From positions 1-44,221 of the forward strand of contig JBKECM010000109.1 in assembly GCA_047974615.1 (NCBI GenBank): DNA of 44,221 bases, written 5' to 3'. Positions 16,980-25,238 of this stretch are shown piece after piece. The notes under the pieces were generated by a model. The model was not told the DNA's origin, did no database searches, and worked only from the letters and a program-made list of their open reading frames with translations. Made by a program: the position numbers and the translations under genes. This stretch comes from JBKEBX01 sp047974615. GTDB taxonomy: Bacteria > Bacillota > Clostridia > Lachnospirales > CAMZNU01. Numbering within the stretch: the first letter of the stretch is position 1; each line of letters starts with the position of its first letter.

Positions 16980-18131
16980 ATGAGTTTAAGAGAAGATTTT
17001 TATGAAAAATTTGGTGGTACTACTAATGCAAGAAGTTTTTATTCACCAGCTAGAATTAATATTATAGGTGAACATACTGATTATAATGGTGGTTATGTTT
17101 TTCCTTGTACTTTAGACTTTGGTACATATGGGGTTGCTCGAAAAAGAGAAGATAATGTTGTAAGACTTAAATCTTTATTATATGATGGGGAAGTAACTTT
17201 TGATATTGATAATTTTTCATACAAGAAGGAAGATGGCTGGGCAAACTATGTTAAAGGTGTAATAGACGAGTTTATTAAAGCGGGACATACTTTAGGTGGT
17301 TTTGAAATTTTAATTAATAGTAATATGCCTTTATCTTCTGGCTTGTCATCATCGGCAAGTATTGAAGTTTTAATTTCTAAAGTGTTAGAAACGCTTTTTG
17401 AATTAAACGTCTCTGGGGTAGATATGGCGATATTATCTCAAAAAGCTGAAAATAATTTTATGAATTTGAAATGTGGAATTATGGATCAATTCATAATAGC
17501 AAATGGTAAAAAAGATAAGGCAATGTTGCTAAAATGTGATACTTTAGAATATACTTTATATGACTTAAATTTAAAAAATTATAAAATTGTTATATGTAAT
17601 ACGAATAAACCTAGAAATCTTATTGAGTCAAAATATAATGAACGACTTGAAGAATGTTTTAGTGGTTTAGAAATATTCAAAAAGTTTTTAAATATTAACT
17701 GTTTAGCTGAATTATCTATTGAAAATTTTGAAAAATATAAAAAAGAAATTAAAGATGAAAAAGTTTTAAAGAGAGTTAAGCACGTGGTATTTGAAACAAA
17801 AAGAACTTTAGATGCAACAAAGGCTATGGAAGATGGTAACTTAAAACTTCTTGGTGAGCTTGTTACAAGTTCTCATAATTCATTAAGAGATTTATATGAA
17901 GTTACTGGTTTTGAACTTGATACTATGGTTAATATTGCTTTGAAACAAGATGGTGTTTTAGGTGCAAGAATGACTGGTGCTGGTTTTGGTGGTTGTGCAA
18001 TTAGTCTTGTTGAAGAAACACTTGTTGACGATTTTATAAAAAAAGTTGGTACAGACTATGAAAAAAGTACTAAACTTGTTCCAAGTTTTTATATTGCAAA
18101 TATAGGTAGTGGTGTTACTGAACTTTTATAA
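16980..18131 (+). CDS. galK: Galactokinase
   Basis: Phosphorylates alpha-D-galactose to galactose 1-phosphate, first step of the Leloir pathway. The galactokinase signature reads ARINIIGEHTDYNGGYVFP (about 25-43). The GHMP kinase ATP loop is LSSGLSSSASIEVL (about 119-132), and MTGAGFGGCAIS near residue 331 is the third GHMP motif. The 383 residues match the family. AAGGAGG gives a strong start. galE follows after 12 bases. galT, the next Leloir enzyme, is not in this window. Confidence 0.94.
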   Translation: MSLREDFYEKFGGTTNARSFYSPARINIIGEHTDYNGGYVFPCTLDFGTYGVARKREDNVVRLKSLLYDGEVTFDIDNFSYKKEDGWANYVKGVIDEFIKAGHTLGGFEILINSNMPLSSGLSSSASIEVLISKVLETLFELNVSGVDMAILSQKAENNFMNLKCGIMDQFIIANGKKDKAMLLKCDTLEYTLYDLNLKNYKIVICNTNKPRNLIESKYNERLEECFSGLEIFKKFLNINCLAELSIENFEKYKKEIKDEKVLKRVKHVVFETKRTLDATKAMEDGNLKLLGELVTSSHNSLRDLYEVTGFELDTMVNIALKQDGVLGARMTGAGFGGCAISLVEETLVDDFIKKVGTDYEKSTKLVPSFYIANIGSGVTELL

Positions 18132-18143
18132 GGAGGGTTTTTT

Positions 18144-19133
18144 ATGTCAATTTTAGTTGTTGGTGGTGCTGGTTATATCGGTAGTCATATGGTTTTAGAA
18201 TTACTTAAAAGTGGGGAAGACGTTATTGTAGTCGATAACCTTATAACTGGGCATAAAGAGTCAGTTGATAAGAGAGCAAAGCTTTTTATTGGTGATATAA
18301 AAGACAAATCTTTTTTAAGAGATGTTTTTTCAAAGAATAATATTAACGCTGTTATTGATTTTGCTGCCTATTCTTTAGTAGGCGAGTCCGTTAACTCACC
18401 ACTTAAATATTTTGAAAATAATGTGTATGGAACTATATGTTTACTTGAAGTTATGGTTGAATTTGACGTAAAGTCCATCGTTTTTTCTTCAACAGCAGCT
18501 ACTTTCGGAGAACCAGAGGTTAGTCCTATAGTTGAAGATGTTATTAAAAATCCAACAAATCCATATGGGGAATCAAAGCTTTGTGTTGAAAAAATCTTAA
18601 AATGGGTAGATAATGCACATGGCTTAAAATATGCAGTACTTAGATATTTCAATGTTGCTGGTGCAGATATAGACGGGAAAATAGGTGAGGCACATACAGT
18701 TGAAACTCATATTATTCCACTTGTTTTAAAAACTGCACAAGGTTTACGTGACAAAATTATGATTTTTGGAGATGACTATAATACACCTGATGGTACTTGT
18801 ATTAGAGATTATATACATGTTACTGACCTTTGTAATGCACATCAACTTGCTCTTAATCATATACAAAAAAACGAAATAAGTTGCACTTATAATTTAGGTA
18901 ATGGAAATGGTTTTTCTGTAAAAGAAATAATTCAAACTTGTCGAAAAGTTACTGGTATTGATTTTAAAGAAGAGGTTGGGGAAAGACGCGCAGGTGATCC
19001 ATCAACTCTTGTAGCTTCATCTGAAAAAATAACAAAAGAACTTGGGTGGAAACCTAAATATAATACATTAGAACAAATCATTGAAAGTGCATGGTTATGG
19101 CATAAAGCAAATCCAATGGGGTATACTAAATAA
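18144..19133 (+). CDS. galE: UDP-glucose 4-epimerase
   Basis: Interconverts UDP-galactose and UDP-glucose. The NAD-binding glycine motif GGAGYIGSH is at 7-15, and the short-chain dehydrogenase catalytic pair is Tyr141 and Lys145 in NPYGESK, with SSTAATFG supplying the conserved Ser/Thr. RYFNVAGAD and CIRDYIHVTDL are typical GalE blocks. At 329 residues it is full length. AGGAGG precedes ATG. It ends the arg/gal gene run; no strong terminator was recognised directly after it. UDP-galactose could feed the glycosyltransferases at the window end. Confidence 0.95.
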   Translation: MSILVVGGAGYIGSHMVLELLKSGEDVIVVDNLITGHKESVDKRAKLFIGDIKDKSFLRDVFSKNNINAVIDFAAYSLVGESVNSPLKYFENNVYGTICLLEVMVEFDVKSIVFSSTAATFGEPEVSPIVEDVIKNPTNPYGESKLCVEKILKWVDNAHGLKYAVLRYFNVAGADIDGKIGEAHTVETHIIPLVLKTAQGLRDKIMIFGDDYNTPDGTCIRDYIHVTDLCNAHQLALNHIQKNEISCTYNLGNGNGFSVKEIIQTCRKVTGIDFKEEVGERRAGDPSTLVASSEKITKELGWKPKYNTLEQIIESAWLWHKANPMGYTK

Positions 19134-19244
19134 TGTTATATATCTTAACACTTAAATTACAAAAAATTATTTGTCAGATTTATATTTAAGTAATGCAACA
19201 ATAGGTTTTATTAAATAAAACTACTAATAGTATGGTCAAAAAAA

Positions 19245-19375
19245 CTGAACAAATGCGAAGAATTTGTGTTTTACTTTAGGAAAACTATTTAGTGAAAAAT
19301 TCAACTTTAAGTGTACAGATAGTGTGGATATTGAATTTATATAGAGTTTTTCCAAAATGAAATCACATTGTTCAG
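19245..19375. repeat. Decayed imperfect palindrome, possible old mobile element
   Basis: The 527-base gap between galE and the LysM gene contains an imperfect inverted repeat of about 130 bases. CTGAACAA (19245) and GGAAAACT...AAATTCAA (up to 19304) on the left are mirrored by TTGAATTT...TTTTTCC and TTGTTCAG (19331-19375) on the right. It has no coding capacity. It differs in sequence from the other palindromic elements in the window. Outside it, the gap shows only the promoter at 19577. Confidence 0.4.
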
Positions 19376-19576
19376 ATTTCTTAACTATATATAGTGACAA
19401 AAAAGGTGTTATTATTTATTGATATATATTTAAACAATATCAAAAATAGGATACTTTTTGAATAAATACATTTGATTTTTTATGTATATTTATGTGCTAT
19501 TTTTAATTAATTTTGCTATTGAAATAGGGATTTTCAAAAATTAACATTAAATTGTTAAATTATATTCAAAATTTCA

Positions 19577-19605
19577 TTGACTTTTAATAGGCGTTTTGAT
19601 AAAAT
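19577..19605 (+). promoter_or_regulatory. Sigma-A type promoter for the LysM/FMN protein gene
   Basis: TTGACT at 19577-19582, 17-base spacer, TAAAAT at 19600-19605. The transcript would have a leader of about 50 bases before the ATG. Confidence 0.7.
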
Positions 19606-19661
19606 GATAATGTCATGTATACTAGTTAGTATATAAAATAAAATTAAGGTAGGGAAAAAAT

Positions 19662-21458
19662 ATGAAAAGATATTTAGCTTTAACATTAGCATCTGCACTT
19701 TTAGCTACAAATGTAGTTTATGCTGCAAATGACACAACTTCAAGTGCATCTGAAAGTACAGAAGCAACTACAACTACAACTACAACAACTACTACTTCAG
19801 TTAAAACAACTGTAGCACCTGTTTTAGTTACAGCTTCTTCTACAGAAAATCCTGAAGGATATGAGTTATATGTCGTAGTAACAAATGATAACTTATCTAC
19901 AATAGCTCAAAAATATGATACTACTTGGCAAGCAATAGCTGAGTTAAATGGTATAACTCATAGAGCAAACTTAATCTTCCCTGGTGAAGTATTTAAAATT
20001 CCTGGTACAGAAGGTACAAATTTAGCTGAAACAGCTGAACCAGTAACTCCAGAAGTTCCTGTAATTGAAGAGCCAGTTGAACCAGTAACTCCTGAAGTTC
20101 CTGTAATTGAAGAGCCAGTTGAGCCAGTAACTCCAGAAGTTCCTGTAATTGAAGAACCAGTTGAACCAGTAACTCCAGAAGTTGATCCTATTGTTCCAGT
20201 TGAACCTGTAAATCCAATAGCTGAAACTAAAAACCTTAAAAATGGTACTTATGTAGGTATCAATGGTGATTATTCTACAGATGAAGCTTTAGATAACTGG
20301 GATTATTTCGTAACTATCGAAGTTGCTGATGGTGTTATTACTGATGTAAATTGGGATGCAAAAAGCGAATTATCATCTACAAATACTAAAAAAGAGCAAT
20401 CTGAAGCAGGCTTATATGGTATGGAAGCAGCTAGTGCTTTAGGTAAAACTTGGCATGAACAAGCTGAATTCGTTGAGGAAGCTTTATTAACTCATCAATC
20501 AGTTGACGTGTTTGAAGTAGATCCAGAAACTAGCAAATTATTATCTATTGATGGTGTTGACACTACATCTTCTGTTTCAATTAAAGTAGCTGACTTTGTA
20601 AAATATGCTGATCAAGCTATCCAAAAAGCTCATGGTGAATTACCTGCTACTGAAACTGTAGATACCATATCATCGGCTTCTTTATCTACTGATGCTGCTG
20701 TAATTACACAAGCTTTATCTCCAGAAGGTAACTGGTTAGTTGCTGCTATTGGTGATACTGTTGCTACTGAGCATATCGTTGTTGAAGGCGAATTCCGTAA
20801 GGAAAATGCTACAGAGGGCGACTTATACCGTAAATTTACACCAAGTAATCACGTTAATAATGAGGCAGGAAGAGATAAGACTAAAGAAGAATTTTATGTA
20901 TTTACAGCTGAAGAGGGTATGACAGTTAAATCTGAAAACCTTAATATGCAAAATGGTACTTTTGTTGGTGATATTACTGTAGATGCTCCTGGTTTTACAC
21001 TTTCAAATATGACTGTAATTGGTAATGTTACATTTACTAGCCAAGAATACAGAGATAGCGCAAACTTCAAAAACTCAAATGTTACTGGTGATGTTACACC
21101 TTTCTATGCAACTGAGCATTTAAATGATGGTACTTATACTGGTAAAGTAGAAGGCGAAAACTACAATGATGTTGTTGATGTTGTTGTTAGATATGGTAAA
21201 ATCGTTAATGTAGATTATAATCCATTAAAAGTTGTTGATGGTGCTGAAACTGGTGAAGGTAAAAAAGAATTAGCAGAAAAAGGTGAGTATGTACTTGCTG
21301 AAACTGCTACTGCTTCTTGGGCTGAACAAGCTGCAACTTTAGAAGCTTATTTACTTGCTAACTACAATGATTTAGACGTTGATGCAATTTCTGGTGCTAC
21401 AATTACTATTGATGGTTTCTTAGAAGCTGCTAAACTTGCTGTTGAACAAGCTAAATAA
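19662..21458 (+). CDS. Secreted LysM protein with two FMN-binding-type domains
   Basis: A 598-residue exported protein. A signal peptide (about 1-22, ending VVYAA) is followed by a Ser/Thr-rich linker and a LysM peptidoglycan-binding domain near 68-114 (YVVVTNDNLSTIAQKYDTTW). A Pro/Glu repeat linker spans about 126-185. Two domains then resemble the FMN-binding fold: one near 190-350 starting KNGTYVGINGDYS, the other near 486-598 starting NDGTYTGKVEGENY. The second ends with D574xxS577-G-A-T580, matching the ApbE flavin-attachment motif; the first has the degenerate D334xxS337-S-A-S340. The layout suggests a wall-bound flavoprotein, comparable in principle to extracellular electron-transfer flavoproteins with paired FMN domains. 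Ribosome site is AAGGTAGGG. Function is inferred, not shown. Confidence 0.82.
   Translation: MKRYLALTLASALLATNVVYAANDTTSSASESTEATTTTTTTTTTSVKTTVAPVLVTASSTENPEGYELYVVVTNDNLSTIAQKYDTTWQAIAELNGITHRANLIFPGEVFKIPGTEGTNLAETAEPVTPEVPVIEEPVEPVTPEVPVIEEPVEPVTPEVPVIEEPVEPVTPEVDPIVPVEPVNPIAETKNLKNGTYVGINGDYSTDEALDNWDYFVTIEVADGVITDVNWDAKSELSSTNTKKEQSEAGLYGMEAASALGKTWHEQAEFVEEALLTHQSVDVFEVDPETSKLLSIDGVDTTSSVSIKVADFVKYADQAIQKAHGELPATETVDTISSASLSTDAAVITQALSPEGNWLVAAIGDTVATEHIVVEGEFRKENATEGDLYRKFTPSNHVNNEAGRDKTKEEFYVFTAEEGMTVKSENLNMQNGTFVGDITVDAPGFTLSNMTVIGNVTFTSQEYRDSANFKNSNVTGDVTPFYATEHLNDGTYTGKVEGENYNDVVDVVVRYGKIVNVDYNPLKVVDGAETGEGKKELAEKGEYVLAETATASWAEQAATLEAYLLANYNDLDVDAISGATITIDGFLEAAKLAVEQAK
20037..20183 (+). 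repeat. 42-bp tandem repeat encoding a Pro/Glu linker
   Basis: Three 42-base units (20037-20078, 20079-20120, 20121-20162) and a 21-base partial unit encode the 14-residue repeat EPVTPEVPVIEEPV. Units differ only at a few third positions, so expansion is recent and length variation between strains is likely. It spaces the LysM domain from the flavin domains. Confidence 0.9.
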
Positions 21459-21523
21459 TAAATAATATAATTGAAAAATGCAACATTTTTACGTACTTAA
21501 AATACGTTGGAGTTGAACTTTTT

Positions 21524-21559
21524 GACTTAGAAGTTTTCCTACTGGAAAACTTCTAAGTC
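21524..21559. terminator. Strong hairpin after the LysM/FMN gene
   Basis: GACTTAGAAGTTTTCC (21524-21539) pairs perfectly with 21544-21559 around a four-base loop, 66 bases after the stop codon. The following AATTTATTT is only moderately T-rich. Confidence 0.75.
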
Positions 21560-21638
21560 AATTTATTTGCTCGGATTTATTTTCTATAGGTTATGACAAA
21601 GAAAATGTTGAATTTTTAATATTGTTAAATAAACATTT

Positions 21639-21693
21639 AAAGGGACTGTAAAGTTAGACGATTTTTTTCGTCATTACTCTATAGTCCCTTTTT
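21639..21693. terminator. Terminator for the minus-strand exonuclease gene
   Basis: AAAGGGACT (21639-21647) pairs with AGTCCCTTT (21683-21691), with an inner hairpin GACGA-T6-CGTC. T or A runs flank both ends, so it can act on either strand; it lies just downstream of the exonuclease gene. Confidence 0.7.
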
Positions 21694-21733
21694 ATATTTT
21701 TCTATTGGATATTTCTTTATAAAGTCCGTAGTG

Positions 21734-22480
21734 TTAACCAAAAAATTTATCTTTACCAAATTTATAAACTTTTTTTGCTATGTTTTTTTCTTTTAAATTT
21801 AATTTTCTGCCATAGTCTTTTTCTAAAGATTTATAAAGATTATTGTAATCGATTTCTTTTTCAACTACGGTATTATGTAAAATATTTTTCATTTGAAATT
21901 TGTTTACTTGCATAGGTATAGATTGAACACATTTAAATATTTCTGCTGTATAGTATGCATCATTAAATGCATCGTGAAAATCTTCATTATATGGTATTTT
22001 TAAATCGACTACAGCATTTTTTAAGCTTATTTGTGCACCGTTTAAATTTCTCAATTTTTTTGAAACATATTTTTGAATATTTATATAATTTTTAGGGAAG
22101 GGTAAGTCTAATAAACCATACAAGTTTAGGTTTTTAAATAGGGATACAATATCATTATCTCCCCAAACAATAAAAATATCTTCTGTGTCACAGTACTTAC
22201 TAAAATTTTCAGCAATGTGCGAAAATGTATCACATTCTAAAAAAGTTTCCTCAGTAAAGCCTGTAATTTTGCTTACGTGTGGGTGAATTTTAGGATATAC
22301 TGTTGGTTTAATTAATTCGTTAAATCTACTATCCGTTTTTACTTCTTTGAATGTCTTATCAAGCTTAATTGCACCTATTTGTATTATTTCACATGGGCAT
22401 AACTTGTTACTTATTCCTTTTTTATTTTTTTTAAAATCATATGATTGATTAAATTCAAAATCCACTATTATATAATTCAT
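21734..22480 (-). CDS. DEDDh-type 3'-5' exonuclease domain protein
   Basis: The 248-residue protein has the exonuclease motifs in order: DFEF (ExoI, Asp7 and Glu9), a conserved Asp region reading FIVWGDNDIVSLFKNL (ExoII), and HDAFNDAYYTAEIF (ExoIII, with the catalytic His and Asp). The pattern resembles KapD-like and ERI-1-like exonucleases; the exact substrate (RNA or DNA ends) cannot be told. HPHVSKITGFTEETF is typical of the fold. It starts with GGAGAA before ATG 22480 and is separated from the nitroreductase gene by 158 noncoding bases, so it probably has its own promoter. Confidence 0.85.
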   Translation of the reverse strand: MNYIIVDFEFNQSYDFKKNKKGISNKLCPCEIIQIGAIKLDKTFKEVKTDSRFNELIKPTVYPKIHPHVSKITGFTEETFLECDTFSHIAENFSKYCDTEDIFIVWGDNDIVSLFKNLNLYGLLDLPFPKNYINIQKYVSKKLRNLNGAQISLKNAVVDLKIPYNEDFHDAFNDAYYTAEIFKCVQSIPMQVNKFQMKNILHNTVVEKEIDYNNLYKSLEKDYGRKLNLKEKNIAKKVYKFGKDKFFG

Positions 22481-22638
22481 AATTCTCCATTTAATTATAA
22501 AACTAATATCTTTATATTATAATTTTCTTAAAAAAATTTTATAAAGATTTATATTGTTGTTTGTAGTATAACACAAAAAAACTTTAAAGTATATTATATA
22601 TTTAATTTTACTTAAAAAATAGAAAAAAATTTACAATA

Positions 22639-23142
22639 TTAAGAAAATTTATTGTAGTGAATTACTTTTTCGTTAAAACGATTTATAAAGTGGGGTTTTT
22701 CATCGGAATAACCTATTGCAATTACACAATATGGTGTTAAATTTTTTGGAATATTTAAAGTATCACAAACTAACTTCATTCTTTCTTCTATTGGTTTTAC
22801 GCCGATCCAAACACTTCCTAAGCCCAAGTCTACTGCTTTTAATAAAATGTTTTGAGTTGAAGCACCTAAATCGTGGTCTTGTAACTCAGGATACTTTAAG
22901 TTGGATTTATTTGATAATACTACAATACCTAAAGGGGCATTTTTGATAGGTTTTGAGTAAGGGCTTAAGGTTGATAATTGTTCTAATAAAGTTTCTTCTG
23001 TAACAATTATATATTCCCATGGTTGTTGATTTCCAGCAGAAGGCGCTTGCATTCCTGCCTTTAATAATTCAATAATTTTTTCATTTTCTACTTTGACTTT
23101 TGTAAATGATCGTATACTTCTTCTATTATTTATTATATCCAT
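22639..23142 (-). CDS. Nitroreductase-family FMN oxidoreductase
   Basis: A 167-residue flavoenzyme with the N-terminal RRSIRSFTKVKVENE block (phosphate-binding Arg residues) and MQAPSAGNQQPWEYIIV, both typical of the nitroreductase family. GLGSVWIGVKP near residue 110 completes the FMN site. The members reduce nitro compounds, quinones or act in flavin/cobamide metabolism; the substrate here is unknown. GAGGTG precedes ATG 23142. The gene starts 21 bases after the YqeG-type gene and is likely co-transcribed with it. Confidence 0.9.
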   Translation of the reverse strand: MDIINNRRSIRSFTKVKVENEKIIELLKAGMQAPSAGNQQPWEYIIVTEETLLEQLSTLSPYSKPIKNAPLGIVVLSNKSNLKYPELQDHDLGASTQNILLKAVDLGLGSVWIGVKPIEERMKLVCDTLNIPKNLTPYCVIAIGYSDEKPHFINRFNEKVIHYNKFS

Positions 23143-23163
23143 AATTCACCTCGTATAAAATAG

Positions 23164-23676
23164 TTAGTTTCTTTGTTTTTCAATATATTTTAAATACTGT
23201 TTAAATACTATTTTTTCAGTACCTCTTTTTAACTTTACTGTAAATTCATCACGTTCGCAAATTGGCTTAACTAAAATTGTATGCATATCTAATCTGTTAC
23301 CTACCCATACATCTGTAAACATTTGGTCGCCTATCATAACTACTTCTTTTGATGTAAGATTTAATTGACTCATACCATTTAATATACCATTTTTTTTAGG
23401 TTTTCCTGCTTTTGAAACGAAGGGTAACTTTAATCCTTCATTAAAAATTTCAACTCGTTTACCTTTGTTGTTTGAAACTAGGCAGATTTTAAAGCCTTCT
23501 TCCATTCTTGTTTTTATAAAGTTTTTAATTTCTTCCGTTGGGTGGTCAATATCGAAAGGTGCTAAAGTATTATCTAAATCAAAAATCAAACCTGTAATCC
23601 CAAGCTTTTTAAGGTTGTTATAGTCTATAGTATATACACTTTCAACATATTCTGTTGGATAAAATCTTTTTAACAT
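23164..23676 (-). CDS. YqeG-family HAD phosphatase
   Basis: A 170-residue HAD IIIA protein. Motif I is FDLDNTLAPF with Asp33 and Asp35, motif II is CLVSNNKGKR, the motif III lysine lies in SKAGKPKK, and motif IV is MIGDQMFTDVWVGNR. The family (YqeG) is widespread in Bacillota and is related to mitochondrial PGP phosphatase Gep4, so phosphatidylglycerophosphate is a possible substrate (family-level inference). AGGAG lies seven bases ahead of ATG 23676. It is first in a two-gene minus-strand unit with the nitroreductase. Confidence 0.92.
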   Translation of the reverse strand: MLKRFYPTEYVESVYTIDYNNLKKLGITGLIFDLDNTLAPFDIDHPTEEIKNFIKTRMEEGFKICLVSNNKGKRVEIFNEGLKLPFVSKAGKPKKNGILNGMSQLNLTSKEVVMIGDQMFTDVWVGNRLDMHTILVKPICERDEFTVKLKRGTEKIVFKQYLKYIEKQRN

Positions 23677-23885
23677 ATATTCTCCTAAATATAAATTTTA
23701 TATTTATATTTTAACAAAAAAAAATAAATATTTCAAATAAAATTATAGAAAATATAAATTAACTTAAAAATAATTTAAAAGAAAGTATTTTTTCAAAAAT
23801 TAGGATATAAAATAGTTACTGTTATAACTGATAGTGTATTATTGGAAAGATGTAGTGATTATAAAATACAATATTATATCTATAT

Positions 23886-24164
23886 GAGGGTGCTGAAAAA
23901 GTCAAAAAAGAAAAAAATATTACTAATGATAATGGCACAAAAATAGTGAGATAGCATAAAATCAGCGAGGAATGAGCGTAAATTTTATTCAATACGAACG
24001 CAAATTTTTGTGGAATATAATTTTTTTCTAACTTTTGACAGCACCTTCGAAGGAACGAGTGCTAATTTTATGCGACATGCAAAATGATTTGCAAAGCAAA
24101 TCATTAAGTCGAGCGTAATTTTTGTGCAGTAATATTTTTTTCTATCCTTTAGCAGCACCTTCTA
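23886..24164. mobile_element. Nonautonomous palindromic element, copy 1, with 9-bp target duplication
   Basis: A 279-base element begins GAGGGTGCTG and ends CAGCACCTTC. It is flanked by the perfect 9-base direct repeat TATCTATAT (23877-23885 and 24165-24173), a target-site duplication. It contains no coding frame. Its two outer parts match the reverse complement of the copy at 36478-36671. An internal CAGCACCTTC at 24037-24046 shows that a second element end lies inside, so it is a composite. A perfect 23-base palindrome is at 24083-24105. It lies in the 832-base gap between the YqeG gene and pyrH. Confidence 0.88.
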
Positions 24165-24226
24165 TCTATATTAAATATTTGAAAAGTATAAAAATATAAA
24201 TTAACATTATTTGTAAAGAATTTTAT

Positions 24227-24396
24227 ATATGGTAACATCTAAAAACACCATTATTTTTAATTTTCTATAAATTTTCAAAATTTCTACGTCAGCTTCTCCT
24301 AGCATAAGCACGCTGTTATGCGTTGTCGAAGATTTCTTGAACTATTTAAAATTTAAAAGAAAATTAAATCAAGCGAGTTTTTAGAGGTCACCATAT
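24227..24396. mobile_element. Second type of palindromic element
   Basis: About 170 bases bounded by inverted ends: ATATGGTAACATCTAAAAAC on the left matches the reverse complement of the right end (ATATGGTGACCTCTAAAAAC) with two mismatches. The inversion continues inward over an AT-rich tract, with a small hairpin GCATAA...TTATGC in the middle. No ORF. A related left-end fragment may be at 29575-29594. No clear target duplication beyond A/T bases. It lies immediately upstream of the pyrH promoter. Confidence 0.65.
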
Positions 24397-24427
24397 TTTA
24401 AAATTGGTAGTTTTTTATCTTTTAATC

Positions 24428-24456
24428 TTGATTTTTTTATTTTATGGTGGTATTAT
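24428..24456 (+). promoter_or_regulatory. Sigma-A type promoter for pyrH-frr
   Basis: TTGATT at 24428-24433, 17-base spacer, TATTAT at 24451-24456; the pyrH start is about 50 bases further on. Confidence 0.6.
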
Positions 24457-24508
24457 AAAAGATGGTATATATGTAGTTTATGTTAAAAAAATTGAAGGGT
24501 GATAAATT

Positions 24509-25216
24509 TTGTTTAAGCGTGTATTAATTAAATTAAGTGGCGAAGCTTTAGCTGGAAATAAAAATTTTGGTTTTTGTGAAGAAACGGTAAACAGTATAGT
24601 TGATGATATTATTGAAGCATCAAAAAATACAGAAATTAACTTAGTTGTTGGTGGTGGAAACTTTTGGAGAGGACGCTCGAAGTCTTCTGGTTTTGATAGA
24701 AGTTCTGCTGACCAAATTGGTATGCTTGGTACTGCAATGAATGGCATATATTTAGCTGAAATTTTACGTCAAAAGGGTAAGACTGTTAAAGTTTATTCGC
24801 CTTTAGCGCTCGCTAATATTACAAAACAGTTTACTAAGGCAAGTGCAGAAAAAAACTTGAAAAATGGTGGCATAAATATTTTTGTTTGTGGAGTTGGACA
24901 TCCTTTCTTTTCAACAGATACTATTGCAGCTTTACGTGCTGCTGAGTTAGAATGTGACTGCATATTATTTGCTAAAAACATTGATGGTATATACGATTGT
25001 GACCCAAATAAAAATAAGAATGCAGTTAAATATAAGGAAATAACTTATAGACAAATTATTAAAGATGATTTACAAGCTATAGACATTAGTGCTATTAATA
25101 TATGTGAAACAGAATCAATAAAATCTTTAGTTTTTGCTTTGAATGCTGAAAAGAGTATAGTTCTTGCTTGCGAAAACAATGATAAAATATATGAAATTGG
25201 AACTTTAATTAATTAA
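24509..25216 (+). CDS. pyrH: Uridylate kinase
   Basis: Converts UMP to UDP with ATP in bacterial pyrimidine synthesis. The 235-residue amino-acid-kinase fold protein has KRVLIKLSGEALAG at the start, VVGGGNFWRGR near residues 47-57, DQIGMLGTAMNGI and DGIYDCDPNKN near 165-175. Length matches the family. Translation starts at TTG 24509 with GAAGGGTG ahead; no in-frame ATG fits the family N-terminus. It pairs with frr downstream, as in most bacteria; rpsB and tsf, which often precede it, are not here. Confidence 0.96.
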   Translation: MFKRVLIKLSGEALAGNKNFGFCEETVNSIVDDIIEASKNTEINLVVGGGNFWRGRSKSSGFDRSSADQIGMLGTAMNGIYLAEILRQKGKTVKVYSPLALANITKQFTKASAEKNLKNGGINIFVCGVGHPFFSTDTIAALRAAELECDCILFAKNIDGIYDCDPNKNKNAVKYKEITYRQIIKDDLQAIDISAINICETESIKSLVFALNAEKSIVLACENNDKIYEIGTLIN

Positions 25217-25238
25217 TTTATTATAAAGGAGAAAAAAT

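Noticed and set aside
19203..19222. Small hairpin GGTTTTAT/ATAAAACT after galE as a terminator
   Set aside because: Stem is almost all A/T and has no T run after it.
20037..20183. Regular direct repeats that might suggest a CRISPR array
   Set aside because: Units are contiguous without spacers and lie in frame in a coding sequence.
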